Program-made: the position numbers and the translations under genes
Origin: Candidatus Woesearchaeota archaeon
Lineage (GTDB): Archaea; Nanobdellota; Nanobdellia; Woesearchaeales; 21-14-0-10-32-9
DNA length: 64,000 nucleotides
Reading direction: 5' to 3'
Assembly: GCA_020854775.1 (NCBI GenBank)
Contig: JAHKLZ010000002.1
Span: 21,868 to 85,867 of the forward strand
In this document: positions 1 to 10,254 of the stretch, in pieces
Position numbering within the stretch: the stretch's first letter is position 1
Layout of the letters: the number at the start of each line of letters is the position of its first letter
The notes under the pieces: model-generated
Database searches by the model: none
What the model saw: only the letters and a program-made list of their open reading frames with translations
Told to the model about the DNA's origin: nothing

Positions 1-3000
1 TGTTATGTTAGCAAAAATAGTATAAGTCGTTCCTTCTATTAGTTGAGTGTATTCAAACCATATGTCTTCGCTTCTCACTACTAAGTCAGGCGCTGAAATA
101 TTTAATACGTAGTTGCTTGTTGCGAAAGCAGAATTGTTTTCTTCGTCGTGACATCGCACGTTCCATTCGTAAACACCTATGTCTACGAATATGTTTTCGA
201 ACGTGTTTGTTTCATCATTCGTAGGGTTGTTATTTGTTGTTATTTCATTTAGTGTTTCACTAATATTTCCTATGAATAAAGTACAATAATCTAAGTTGTA
301 ATCAAACACGTAATAACTAAAATCAAAATTTCCTTTACCACTCTCAAACCAATCCTCGGGGCTGATTAAAGTGACGTTAGGTGGTGTCGCGTCTGGTGTC
401 ACGTTGAAAGTATAGTTATTAGTTGCATCATTATAGGTGTCTGCTGTGGCAAGAGATACCGCTGAGTAAGTTCCAAGTTCTATGTCTTTCGTGTTCCAAG
501 TAACTTCCAAGTAACCTGTTGAATCTGTGCTTTGTGTTTCGCTGTTTTTTAGTTCTTCTTCTGAATTATTTGTTGCGATAACTTCTGGATTCTTGTAATG
601 TGTAACGTTCATTTCAACCCAGAACAAATACATAGTTATGCTTCCTCTTCCTGTTTTTGTGACGTGTCCTTGCAGTCTTGTTCGGTTTAATTCTGTCCAA
701 GTTATTTCTGAGTAAATATTTGTTATGTCATACCAAGAACTTGTTTGTTTAGTCTGAGTCGTTGTTCCTGATGCTAGAGAAGAGTAATCTGCACCATCGT
801 TCACGCTGTATCTTAATGACCACGTTCCTGAGCTCGCGGGTACTTGGTATCTGTAACTTACTTCTACTTTTTGTATTGGTCCGAATGTTTCATTTATGAA
901 TGCTCTTCCATGCGCGGAATGTGTTCCTCCTCCTCCTCCTTGTGTCATTTCTGCGTATGTATCATCATTTTTTCCTATGATGTTTGCAACACTTGTTGGT
1001 GTTCCTTCATCTGCTCCTGATTCTCGCGCGTTAAACAAAGTATGCGTGGTTACATCCACGTTATAATTAGGATTGCTCGCTCCACTATTATTATAATACG
1101 CGTAATATTCTTTGTTTTCTTCGTTCGCGGTTAAGTTCCCGTAGAAAACGAAGTAGCACCATTCACTGTTATCAGTGTAATATATTCTTCTTGGTATTAT
1201 TGTTTTTGTTGCGTCTTCATGTTTTATTATTCTTAATTCATTCTCGCAACTTTGTATATTATTAAGTCCTGTTATGTTTATTCCTATCAAAATGTTTTCT
1301 TGGTTAGTTCCTGTTTCTTCATTTATTATTAGTTGTTGTCTTTTTTTCCAGTTAGTGTTCCACCAAGGCGTGTTTGTTTCTCCTGTTATTATGTAGTTAG
1401 TGATTTGAGTTTGTAGTGTGTTTCCGAATGCGTCTGTTGTGTTTATTTTTATTATTGCAGGTTCTCCTTGTTCCCATGTTTTTTCTGTATTAACATAAAC
1501 ATTTATTGTTTCATCACTTACTGCTGTGAATGTTCTTGTTTCGCTTGTTCCTTCATTTTCGTATTCGTCAAAACATTGTATTCTCCAATTGTATGTTTCT
1601 TCTTCTGTGTTTATTGTGAATGATTGTTGAGTATTTTTTGTTATGTTCGTGCTTGTTTGATTTAATTCATCATTTATGTATAAGCTACAATTTAGGATGT
1701 TTGATGAGTCATTCACGTTGTAAATAAGGTTTCTTGAACCCGTAGCTAATAATGTGTTGTTCGTTGGGCTTATTAAAGTAATATTAGGTGGTGTTATGTC
1801 ATTAACAGTTATGAAAAAAGTTTTTTGTTTTTTCAAATAATTTAGGGTTTCATTAAATATCATGGTGATGTTGTATTCTCCTGGTTCTGAGAAATATGTG
1901 TTGTTGTTAACGCTTCCTGTTCCTTTATTTATTAATTCGTTATTCAAATATAATTCTATGTATCCATCTCCAAGAATAATAACTTCTCCTTCTATTAAGA
2001 CGTCGTTATTTTCGTTTATTGTTATGTTGTCTTGTACGCTGTTTAGGTAAAGATTAATTGTTGGTTCTGCTTTGTTAATAACATAACTGTAAATGGTTGT
2101 TTCATTTTCGTTTCCTGAAGTATCATTGGTGTACCACTTGTAATAATATGTTCCTGAGTTAAGATTTTGTATTGAAAAATTATAAACATCGTTAATTCCT
2201 TGTAGGGTTTCTTCACTGATTATTCCTGTAAAATTGTGTTCTAGTATTACTGTGTCTATTTCGAAGTTGTCTGTCCAAGTAATGTTGAAATAATATTTTT
2301 TATTATTTTCATAAATCGCAGGCGTTAATGGATTAATGTTTATTTCGCTGTACTTAGGTGCCTCTACGTCTACGCTTAACGTGAAATTTTGTTCTGCGAA
2401 GTTTTTTCTTTTGCTTAAATCATGACATTTTACGTTCCAAACAAATATTCCGCTTGGGGAGTTAACGTTAAAAATGTTTATTTCTCCGCTCGTGGGATTG
2501 GTGTGGTTAGCTGTTGCTTCGAAGTTTCCTGTGAAGTTTGTGTGTAATTCACAATAATGTAGATTTGTGTCTGTTGGGGTGTATTCGAAATTGATGTTAT
2601 CATAATTCAAAAAAGAATTATTAATGGGGGAATTTAACGTGATTTCTGGATTAGTCAAGTCTATTGTGAAGTGTCTCGTTGTTGAGTATCCTGTGTTGCT
2701 TTCACTGCTATTATCTGTACATGTTATGCTCCAGTTATATTTTTTTTCTGTTAACAAACTAATTGTGAAGTTGTTTTTTTCAAAATTAATTATGTTAGTG
2801 TTTTCTTCTTCGAAGTCTCCATCTATATATAATGAACAACTGTCTATTCCTGTCGCGTCTTCTACTAAGTATTCGAAGAACGTTGTTGATGTGTTTAAGT
2901 ATCTATTATTAACAGGATTTATCAGTGTGATAATAGGAGGATCATTATCTAATGATTCAACTGTTAAGTATCTGCTTTCGCTTGTTTCGTCGTTTCCTAA

Positions 3001-6000
3001 GTCGTCGTAGCATCGCACGTTCCATTCGTAGTAGTTATTGTTTAGGAAAGTTGAAAAATTAAAATTTATGTTATCTGTTATCTCTGTATTTGTTTCTTCT
3101 ACGCTTCCGTTAACTATTAATTCACAATAATTCACGCTTGATAATTCATCGTATGCATTAGCTGTAAAAGTTACGAAGTTAGTGTCATCTATTAACGCGT
3201 CATCCTCTGGGCTTATTAGTGTTATTACTGGGCCTGTTGTGTCTACTGTTACTTGTCTTTGTGTTCCGCTTCCTTGGTTTGTTGCTTCATCATAACACCG
3301 CACGTTCCACGTTATTGGTCCTTCTGGTAGTGTTCTTGTGAAATAATTTAATTGGTTATTTGTTATTGTGTTATTTGTTTGTCTTACTTCCATTGTTCCT
3401 GTTTCGTTTGTTAATAATTCGCAATAATCTAATGTGTTTGCGTCATTAGGCGTGTATGAAAATGTTACTTCATCATTTGATGCGAAGTGATTATTAGCAG
3501 GATTGTTCAGAGTCACTGTTGGGTTAATTCTGTCGTTTATGTATTTGAAATAATTTGTTGATTCTTTGCTGTTTTCGAATACGTCGTAAGCTATGACTTT
3601 CCAATAATAAACATTGTTCGCGTCTAATGCGAGATCCACTGTGTAATTAGTATTGCTTATGCTAGTCATGGTATAAATATAGTCTGGGCTTCCGAAGTTA
3701 GGGTCTTTATCTAGTATTATTGTGTAATTTTTGAAGTCTGGCGTAGTGGTTTCTTCCCAAGTCAGGGTAGGTGTTAATTCTCTGCTTTCTGTTGCGTTCT
3801 CTGGGCTTATTAAATCAAATGTTGTTGGTTGTATTGCTTGTACTTCGAACCACAAATTAGTATTTTTTTCGTTGCTTTGTCCTAATGTGTCATTTGCCCA
3901 TATCTTCGTGACGTTATAGATTCCTTCTTCTAAGGTGTTTGTGAATTCGTAGTAGTACTCATCATCGTTGTTTTGTAGTTCGTGTTCTATCACGCTACTG
4001 TTTGGGTACGTAACACTTATTGTAGCTGTGCTTATTCCGAAGCTATCAGTTATGGTGGCGTTAAAATGTAAGGTTCTGTTTTGTCTTATTGTGGTTTCGT
4101 TTAGTGCTTCGTTTTGTATTAGTGGCGCGTTGGTGTTTACGTACACTGTTCTGTTGTTTTCTGCGAACGCGCTTTTTTCGTCTTGGTTTTCACATTCAAC
4201 ATTCCAATTATATACTCCGTCGCTAGGACTTAGAGATGTGCTTGTTTGTGTATTGTTTTGTACATTTGTTAGTGTTGTGTTTATCTCCCATGTTCCTGTG
4301 GTGTTTGTGTATAATCTGCATGTCATCGTTGTGTATGTACTGTCTGTTGATGTGAAGTTAAAATTTATTGGTGTGCTAGTCATGATAGCATTAGGTGCTG
4401 GCGCGTTTAGTGTTACTTCTGGTGGGGGCGTCCCGGTATCTACTTCTAAGTACGCTGCGTATACGAATGCATTTGATGGGCCTCCTGCTCCGGTTACCGC
4501 ACTTAAGTGTATGCTTAGTCCTGATAGGTCCCCGTTTGGTTCCCAACTACAACTTCTCCATGATAAACTCGTATCGGTAGGTACTGTGTTGCTGCACAAG
4601 GTGGTTGTTCCTCTTCTTAGGGAAAAAGTGTATGTTGATGTTCCTCCAGTGCTGGTGTACACCCACAGCGTGATTTCTTCAATTCCTGTTTCTGTTATGC
4701 TTGAGAATCCAAATTCTGATATTTGATTTGATCTTCTTTGGCTTGCTACGTACGTTGAGATTGTTGGCGCGGTTGGTTGTCTAGTTGTTTTTACTATTTG
4801 TGTATAGCTTGTTCCTGTTCCGCTACTCCACTCAGTTGTTATGTCACTGCTCGGATCGTAGTATGTTATAGGGTCTATTGCTAGGTACCAGGGTCTTGCT
4901 TCTGTGAATGTTCTTGTTTCTCCTTGTTCTTCGTATGTTACTATGCTTGGGCCTAGTTCCCATAAGTAAGGTATTATGAAAGGAGAATTAAACTCGTATT
5001 TTATTTCCGTATCGTTTTTTATGTTGTGCCATGTTAAGTAAACATTTTCTTCGTCTGTTGTTTTCGTTGCGGGTTCGTAATTTTGTACTTTAAAACTTAT
5101 AGGTAGCACTTCTGTGAAGTTGAATGTCTCTGTTTCTTTCAGACTCGTTATTTTTATTCTTGATTCGAAGGGTCCTTGGAAAGGGTCTATTGTTACAGGT
5201 GTTTCTCTGATTATGTCAAAGTCATATTCTTCTAATACTATGAAGTATGACTTCATAGAATCTTTAACTTCTCTTCCTTCTGCTCTTACACTTAATTCGT
5301 ATCTTCCTTCTTCTTCAGTGGTGTGATTCGCGTAGTACACTCCTTGTTCTCCTCCAATCACTGTATTGTTTTTTGTTGTGTAAGTGAGTGTTTTGTTATT
5401 AGGAGTTGTCACGTTAACTTCCACTTCTGCTTCTGGTACTAAGTAACCATCTTTATCTAGAACAACTATTATTATTTCTGCGATTTCTCCTGTTTTGTAC
5501 ATTGATTTCTTGGTGTTTATTGATGCGACTCCTGTTTCTGCGTAAGTATTTGTTCCACTAGTTATTGTTACTTCGTATTCTTCGCCAGGTATTAATTCTT
5601 GTATTTTTTCCCAGTTCTCTTCGCATTTTTGTTCTTCGAAATTCCACTCCTCGCATTTTATTAATTCTGTTCCTTTCGCTACATTCTTAAACGTAGCTTC
5701 TTCAAATTCCAAATCTATGTTTATTAAGAATATGTTACTGTTTTTTTCATTTATTTTTTTGTTTCTTGTTTCTTCAAATATTATGTTCTTGTTTTCTTCG
5801 TACTTGTATCCTTTTATGCTTATTCTTTGTTGTTTCTTTGTTATTTCTACGTCGTATTCCTTGTTTCTTTCTAGGTTTTCTTCTTCTATTTCTTTTATCG
5901 CGGTTCCTCTTGCTAAATTAATTATTTCTTTGTATTCTATTTTTATGTCTTGTAATTTTCCTTTTGAATCTGTTATTTGTAAAGGCTTTGTTTTATGACT

Positions 6001-6621
6001 TCCAAAAACACGATGTTCTTGGTAACTCGTTATTAGCTTGGTTTCAAATGTTGCTTCGTATTTTTTCTTTTCTGTGTCTTCTAATATGATCGTGTATGTA
6101 CCTATTTTATCTGGGTAAAAACTCAGTGGGAATTCTGGTTTTCCCATGAATGAATATTCTATGTTTTGAAAACTTATAGTTGCTTTTGTTATGTCTATGT
6201 TTTCTATTAGTTCTATTATGACTTCTTCTCCTATTTTGTATTCTTTCTTATTAGTTTTAAAATACGCGTTCTGTATTAGTTCATAGTTTTCTTTAACGTA
6301 AAATGTTTTTGCTGTTTTTACTTCGTTTTCTTTATTTATTAATTGTATTAAGTATTCTCCTCCGTTTTCTGGGTAAAATCTGTGTTCTCCTTCCACGTTT
6401 CCTATTAATTTGAAAACTCGGTCTGGGTGTATTATTTCTAATTTATCTGTTTCTTCTCCTTCCACGAAGAACATTACTTGTTCTCCTTGTTCGTACTCTG
6501 TTTTCTCTAAGTTTATTGACGCGTTTATCATAGGAACTAATAATAGTGAAACAACTAAGAATAATAGCATTATTTCTTTTTTTGATTCGCTTTTTTTCTT
6601 TTTGTTTTTTTCTTGTTTCAT
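1..6621 (-). CDS. Giant Ig-repeat secreted protein, C-terminus cut by window edge
   Basis: An open minus-strand frame of 2207 codons runs off the left edge. The ATG at 6621 is followed by a Lys-rich stretch and a hydrophobic segment (about residues 18-34), a signal peptide. Residues to about 590 carry beta-rich stalk domains, including a module near 302-340 (FEEAT, GTELIKCEEW, EEQKC) that recurs in the 3044-residue protein at 16.1-25.3 kb. Then come a carbohydrate-binding-like beta sandwich (about 600-735), about ten Ig-like modules of 85-95 residues with the 'ITLISP...C.LY.N...W.V.C.D' pattern, and a DUF2341-like domain (PWWNTNWKKRQ, near 1757). Another beta sandwich and the start of a CARDB-like domain follow. 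From about residue 590 it aligns domain for domain with the 10.3-16.0 kb protein, so the two are tandem paralogues. It is probably a cell-surface adhesin or stalk; the function is inferred. Confidence 0.85.
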   Translation of the reverse strand, partial: MKQEKNKKKKSESKKEIMLLFLVVSLLLVPMINASINLEKTEYEQGEQVMFFVEGEETDKLEIIHPDRVFKLIGNVEGEHRFYPENGGEYLIQLINKENEVKTAKTFYVKENYELIQNAYFKTNKKEYKIGEEVIIELIENIDITKATISFQNIEYSFMGKPEFPLSFYPDKIGTYTIILEDTEKKKYEATFETKLITSYQEHRVFGSHKTKPLQITDSKGKLQDIKIEYKEIINLARGTAIKEIEEENLERNKEYDVEITKKQQRISIKGYKYEENKNIIFEETRNKKINEKNSNIFLINIDLEFEEATFKNVAKGTELIKCEEWNFEEQKCEENWEKIQELIPGEEYEVTITSGTNTYAETGVASINTKKSMYKTGEIAEIIIVVLDKDGYLVPEAEVEVNVTTPNNKTLTYTTKNNTVIGGEQGVYYANHTTEEEGRYELSVRAEGREVKDSMKSYFIVLEEYDFDIIRETPVTIDPFQGPFESRIKITSLKETETFNFTEVLPISFKVQNYEPATKTTDEENVYLTWHNIKNDTEIKYEFNSPFIIPYLWELGPSIVTYEEQGETRTFTEARPWYLAIDPITYYDPSSDITTEWSSGTGTSYTQIVKTTRQPTAPTISTYVASQRRSNQISEFGFSSITETGIEEITLWVYTSTGGTSTYTFSLRRGTTTLCSNTVPTDTSLSWRSCSWEPNGDLSGLSIHLSAVTGAGGPSNAFVYAAYLEVDTGTPPPEVTLNAPAPNAIMTSTPINFNFTSTDSTYTTMTCRLYTNTTGTWEINTTLTNVQNNTQTSTSLSPSDGVYNWNVECENQDEKSAFAENNRTVYVNTNAPLIQNEALNETTIRQNRTLHFNATITDSFGISTATISVTYPNSSVIEHELQNNDDEYYYEFTNTLEEGIYNVTKIWANDTLGQSNEKNTNLWFEVQAIQPTTFDLISPENATESRELTPTLTWEETTTPDFKNYTIILDKDPNFGSPDYIYTMTSISNTNYTVDLALDANNVYYWKVIAYDVFENSKESTNYFKYINDRINPTVTLNNPANNHFASNDEVTFSYTPNDANTLDYCELLTNETGTMEVRQTNNTITNNQLNYFTRTLPEGPITWNVRCYDEATNQGSGTQRQVTVDTTGPVITLISPEDDALIDDTNFVTFTANAYDELSSVNYCELIVNGSVEETNTEITDNINFNFSTFLNNNYYEWNVRCYDDLGNDETSESRYLTVESLDNDPPIITLINPVNNRYLNTSTTFFEYLVEDATGIDSCSLYIDGDFEEENTNIINFEKNNFTISLLTEKKYNWSITCTDNSSESNTGYSTTRHFTIDLTNPEITLNSPINNSFLNYDNINFEYTPTDTNLHYCELHTNFTGNFEATANHTNPTSGEINIFNVNSPSGIFVWNVKCHDLSKRKNFAEQNFTLSVDVEAPKYSEININPLTPAIYENNKKYYFNITWTDNFEIDTVILEHNFTGIISEETLQGINDVYNFSIQNLNSGTYYYKWYTNDTSGNENETTIYSYVINKAEPTINLYLNSVQDNITINENNDVLIEGEVIILGDGYIELYLNNELINKGTGSVNNNTYFSEPGEYNITMIFNETLNYLKKQKTFFITVNDITPPNITLISPTNNTLLATGSRNLIYNVNDSSNILNCSLYINDELNQTSTNITKNTQQSFTINTEEETYNWRIQCFDEYENEGTSETRTFTAVSDETINVYVNTEKTWEQGEPAIIKINTTDAFGNTLQTQITNYIITGETNTPWWNTNWKKRQQLIINEETGTNQENILIGINITGLNNIQSCENELRIIKHEDATKTIIPRRIYYTDNSEWCYFVFYGNLTANEENKEYYAYYNNSGASNPNYNVDVTTHTLFNARESGADEGTPTSVANIIGKNDDTYAEMTQGGGGGTHSAHGRAFINETFGPIQKVEVSYRYQVPASSGTWSLRYSVNDGADYSSLASGTTTQTKQTSSWYDITNIYSEITWTELNRTRLQGHVTKTGRGSITMYLFWVEMNVTHYKNPEVIATNNSEEELKNSETQSTDSTGYLEVTWNTKDIELGTYSAVSLATADTYNDATNNYTFNVTPDATPPNVTLISPEDWFESGKGNFDFSYYVFDYNLDYCTLFIGNISETLNEITTNNNPTNDETNTFENIFVDIGVYEWNVRCHDEENNSAFATSNYVLNISAPDLVVRSEDIWFEYTQLIEGTTYTIFANIT

Positions 6622-6631
6622 CTTTTTAGTT

Positions 6632-8389
6632 TTAGTTTGTTACTGAAAACACGATTGTTCCTTCACAATTCGTAACACTCATAGGCACTGTTTGTAAATT
6701 CCAATAAGTGTTTTGACTTATCATTGTTTCAGTTGTTTGTTTTTGCATATTATTTATTATTTCTTGGAACGTCGAGGTTAATCCGTTTTTTTCGTTGAAA
6801 TCAGTGTCTGCAATAGTTGAATATCTTTGGTTCTCTAAAGGTATGGTTTCTGAATTATCGCATATCATTGAATAATTTTGTTCTGGTTCACTCCCTGCGT
6901 ATCCTCTCACAAAAACCGTTAAAGGCATATTTCCTATGTTTTGTACTTCTAAGATTTTTTCTTCTGATAAATCATTAGTTGGTATTTCTCCATATTCTAA
7001 TATTAATGATGATAAATTAATTGCGTACAACGTGTCAATAGTTGTGTTTTCATAATTATTATTTGTTAATCCTTGTTGGTCTAGGGATGTTACGTTGCAG
7101 TGCCAAGTTCCGTTCTCTGCGTAGTAATAAACATTAAAATCACAGCTGTATTCAGCGATGTTTTCTGATGAACTAATTAAAGAGCAGGAATTATTTATGT
7201 AAACATTGTTGTTGTTTTGTTCAAAATCAAGTATTTTTTCTCTGTGCAAAGTCGCGTTTACACTTGTTATGTCATCTGCTCCGTTTTCGTCTTCTATCGT
7301 CGCGTTGCAAGTTATTGTTTTTGTGTTTCCAGGATTAAGGTTTATTATTTCTTGTATTGCTATGTTTGTGATGATTGGGAAATAAACTCGCACGTATAAA
7401 TTACGTGTTTCTGTTGTTCCAGTGTTTTCGTAAAAATCGTCGCATTCTATTCTCCACTCATAATAATTATTTTCTAGTGTGGCTGTGAATGTTTGTTCAA
7501 TGTTTTTTTCAACGCTCGTTGATGTTTGATTAGTTGTTCCATTTATTATTAGTCTGCATTCTTCTATTTCTGAATGATCTGTGACGTTGTATCTGAAAGT
7601 TATTTCGTTGGTTGCTTTTTCTTCTGTGTTATTCGCGGGACTTATTATTGTTATTACAGGAGGTAAATCATCTATTATTGTTATGTTGTATATTGTGTCT
7701 GTGTTTTTTCCTTCAAATATTATTCCGTCGCTATCGCATAAAACTTGTACTGTTATGTTTACTTGTCCTGGTCCGTAACTTTCTAATTCGAATATTGTTG
7801 TGATGGTTTCATCTTTTAGTATTTGGTTTATTTGATTAGTGTTCCCGTTTTTTACGTTAGCTATGCTCGTGTTGCTTATCGTGATGGTTGCTTCGCATTG
7901 ATTCGCGTCTCCTATTAAAGCCGTGATGTTTGCACTAACGTTAAAATCAGTATTTGGACTTATCAACTCATTATTTTCTGGTTGTATTATTGTAACGTTT
8001 ACTTCTGAATCTCTAGTAAGGTTCATCGTGACGTTTATTTGCGTTAATGAACTTGTTAGTGTAGCAGTGGTTTCTCCGTAGTGCGTGTCGTTGTATGCTC
8101 TCACTATTACTTCATGTCCTGTGCTTCCTTGTATTACTGCGGAGTATGCTCCTTTTCGTGATGGTATTGGTGGTGCTGATACTTCTGTTTCAAATACTTG
8201 GTTTGTGTTGGTGTTGTTTATTATTATTGGTACTCCGTTTGGGGCTCTTTCTCCTCCGTTTAGGAATATGTATCCTTCTATGTTCATAGGCGTTGTTGGT
8301 TGGCTTATCACAATTATTGGACTTATAATTATTACTAGTGCGATTGTTAAATAAAGGACTTGTTTTTTTTGCTTGTTTATTTTTTCCAT
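6632..8389 (-). CDS. Secreted Ig-like protein with a terminal module shared with the 38.9 kb protein
   Basis: A 585-residue exported protein. A Lys-rich start and one hydrophobic helix (about 10-30) form the signal peptide. A carboxypeptidase-regulatory-like beta domain follows (about 36-105; GYIFLNGGERAPNG), then two or three Ig-like modules with paired Cys. The C-terminal part (about 345-585) is clearly related to the separate 297-residue protein at 38.9-39.8 kb: both have T(L/E)LYA(I/L)N, (G/N)NM followed by a GYAG/GYGG turn, MICD and ENQR(Y/F)S. No C-terminal membrane anchor is visible, so it is released or held by partners. Its start overlaps the end of the upstream gene by 13 bases and its stop is 10 bases before the next start, so it belongs to the long surface operon. 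Specific function unknown. Confidence 0.85.
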   Translation of the reverse strand: MEKINKQKKQVLYLTIALVIIISPIIVISQPTTPMNIEGYIFLNGGERAPNGVPIIINNTNTNQVFETEVSAPPIPSRKGAYSAVIQGSTGHEVIVRAYNDTHYGETTATLTSSLTQINVTMNLTRDSEVNVTIIQPENNELISPNTDFNVSANITALIGDANQCEATITISNTSIANVKNGNTNQINQILKDETITTIFELESYGPGQVNITVQVLCDSDGIIFEGKNTDTIYNITIIDDLPPVITIISPANNTEEKATNEITFRYNVTDHSEIEECRLIINGTTNQTSTSVEKNIEQTFTATLENNYYEWRIECDDFYENTGTTETRNLYVRVYFPIITNIAIQEIINLNPGNTKTITCNATIEDENGADDITSVNATLHREKILDFEQNNNNVYINNSCSLISSSENIAEYSCDFNVYYYAENGTWHCNVTSLDQQGLTNNNYENTTIDTLYAINLSSLILEYGEIPTNDLSEEKILEVQNIGNMPLTVFVRGYAGSEPEQNYSMICDNSETIPLENQRYSTIADTDFNEKNGLTSTFQEIINNMQKQTTETMISQNTYWNLQTVPMSVTNCEGTIVFSVTN

Positions 8390-10254
8390 TTTATTTGCTT
8401 GTTTATTTTTTTATTCTTATTTTTTTTATTTTCTATTATTGGTTTCATAGTCACGTAAAAAATTATTAGTATAGTTATAATAAATAGTATTATTATCGCG
8501 TTATTTCTTTTTATTTTAGAAATATCTTTTTCGTTTATTTGTATGTTTTCTTCGTTTATTATGTCTTTAATTGTTGTTTCATGTTTTATTTCTTTTTTAT
8601 TCAAATCCAGCAGTATTGTGATTTCATCTCCTTTGTTTCCTGTTATGCTTCCATAATACATAATTTTGTTTCCTACAATTCTTGTTTCGAACTTCCCTGT
8701 TTCATTATTTTTTTGGTTCAATCCTTTTATTTGCATTTTTTTATTTATTTCATCTAATTGTTTCTCATTAAGACTTATTATTTTTTCCGCATCATTAATT
8801 ATTTGTATTTCTCCTATGAATAAATAATTAGTTTTTATTTTACTTATTTGTATGGGTGTAGGTAATGGTTTTGCTTCATCGATGTGTGTAATAACAAATA
8901 AAGAAAGTCCTTGTGTTTCTGCTTCAAACAAATATTTTTCTTTTTCTTCTTTTAATGGCTTAGTGTATTGATTCTCCCAGAATCCTTCTTTGTATTTCTT
9001 TAATACTATTTCTCCTGGTTTTAATCCGTTTTCTTCTAACCATTTCTTATTCACTGAGAAAGTAATAGTTGTTTTCTCGGTTACTGCTTTGTTTGGTTTT
9101 ATTGTGAAGTACTTATACGCTTTAGTGTTTATTGTTCTTACACCTTCATCTAAAGGATTAGTTTCTTTTATTTCCAGAGTTATTTCTTCTTCGTTGTTTA
9201 TACTTATTTTTTTTATGACTAAATCAGTATTGTTTATTTCAAAATCTTTTATTCCTGTAATTAAAATTATTCGCGGACCTATTTTATCATTAATAACATC
9301 TTCTTTTTCTGATCTGCTACTTATTTCTGGTTCTATTATTCCTAGTATGAATATTTGTCTTTCTACTTCGTCCATGATGTCTATGATGTCTATTATTATT
9401 ATGTATTCGCCTTCGTGACTATTATTCATTTGGAACGTTAGAACATTATCTACGAAAGTCATTCCTTCAGGTCCTCTAAAAACTTCAAATCTTAAGAATT
9501 CATAATCTTCATCAATAACTTCTACTTCGTACTCATATAATTCTCCTCTTTTCACAGTTCTTATAGGTTCTGATATTATGCTTGGTGATTCTTTTATTAC
9601 GTAAACATACAACTCGTATTCTTGTAAGTCATAATATTCTCCGTCACTCGCGTTTATTATCACTGTGTTATTTCCAAATTGTGATCTTCCTGGTGTCCAC
9701 GTAATTAATCCTTCAGAGGTTATACTCATATTTTCTGGTGCTTCTTTTAATGTATGGGTTATTTCGTCGTTGTTCCAATCAAAACTCTTCACTTCGTACC
9801 TATATTCATATTCTGCGACGGCTTCTGTTATTGGAGTGGATGTTATGTTTGGTGGTACGTTTCCGAAGTCCATGTTTATGTTTAGATTGACTGGTCTCAT
9901 CATTCCTTCTAATGTTATAGTTGTGGAATTTTCGTAGTATGGGTTTTGCACTTTTATTTCTATTAAGGGATTGTTTTCCCAGCTTAGGGCTATTGAGTAT
10001 CTTCCGCTTGTGCCTATTCCTGTTTTTGCAATTATTTTTTCTTGTGTTTCTAAGTTAGTAATAGTTAGGGGTATTTCTTCGAAGACTTCTGTTAATCCGT
10101 CAGGATGATATATTGTTCCTTCTATTCCTTGTGGTGACGGAACACTATTAACTATGTTACTAAGTGTAATGATTGTAAAAATGATTAGCATAATATTTAG
10201 TAGTATCTTAAAATTCTCTGTTTTGTTATTTTGTTGTTTTATCATCATTTTCAT
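8377..10254 (-). CDS. Membrane-anchored surface protein with PGF-pre-PGF domain
   Basis: I chose the ATG at 10254 (625 residues). It overlaps the previous stop as ATGA and has GGAG nine bases upstream; an in-frame ATG at 10269 is itself part of that ribosome site. The order is signal peptide, carboxypeptidase-regulatory-like domain (GIEGTIYHPDG), and two He_PIG/cadherin-like Ig domains (ITSTPITEAVAEYEYRYEV; GLITWTPGRSQFG). A PGF-pre-PGF domain follows at about 330-475 (TITFSVNKKWLEENGLKPG ... LFVI). Last come a transmembrane helix (IIILFIITILIIFYVTM) and a Lys-rich cytoplasmic tail. PGF-pre-PGF domains are known from archaeal surface proteins processed or anchored near the membrane. Here the true helix suggests this is the membrane anchor of the array. 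The first two parts rest on visible sequence; the anchoring role is inferred. Confidence 0.85.
   Translation of the reverse strand: MKMMIKQQNNKTENFKILLNIMLIIFTIITLSNIVNSVPSPQGIEGTIYHPDGLTEVFEEIPLTITNLETQEKIIAKTGIGTSGRYSIALSWENNPLIEIKVQNPYYENSTTITLEGMMRPVNLNINMDFGNVPPNITSTPITEAVAEYEYRYEVKSFDWNNDEITHTLKEAPENMSITSEGLITWTPGRSQFGNNTVIINASDGEYYDLQEYELYVYVIKESPSIISEPIRTVKRGELYEYEVEVIDEDYEFLRFEVFRGPEGMTFVDNVLTFQMNNSHEGEYIIIIDIIDIMDEVERQIFILGIIEPEISSRSEKEDVINDKIGPRIILITGIKDFEINNTDLVIKKISINNEEEITLEIKETNPLDEGVRTINTKAYKYFTIKPNKAVTEKTTITFSVNKKWLEENGLKPGEIVLKKYKEGFWENQYTKPLKEEKEKYLFEAETQGLSLFVITHIDEAKPLPTPIQISKIKTNYLFIGEIQIINDAEKIISLNEKQLDEINKKMQIKGLNQKNNETGKFETRIVGNKIMYYGSITGNKGDEITILLDLNKKEIKHETTIKDIINEENIQINEKDISKIKRNNAIIILFIITILIIFYVTMKPIIENKKNKNKKINKQIKWKK

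Noticed and set aside
3968..4726. A 252-codon plus-strand open frame rich in Val/Leu/Ser
   Set aside because: It lies fully inside the giant minus-strand gene, which has clear domains. Long antisense frames are expected where the plus strand is T/G-rich. The same applies to 29104-29877, 33808-34407 and 24052-24582.
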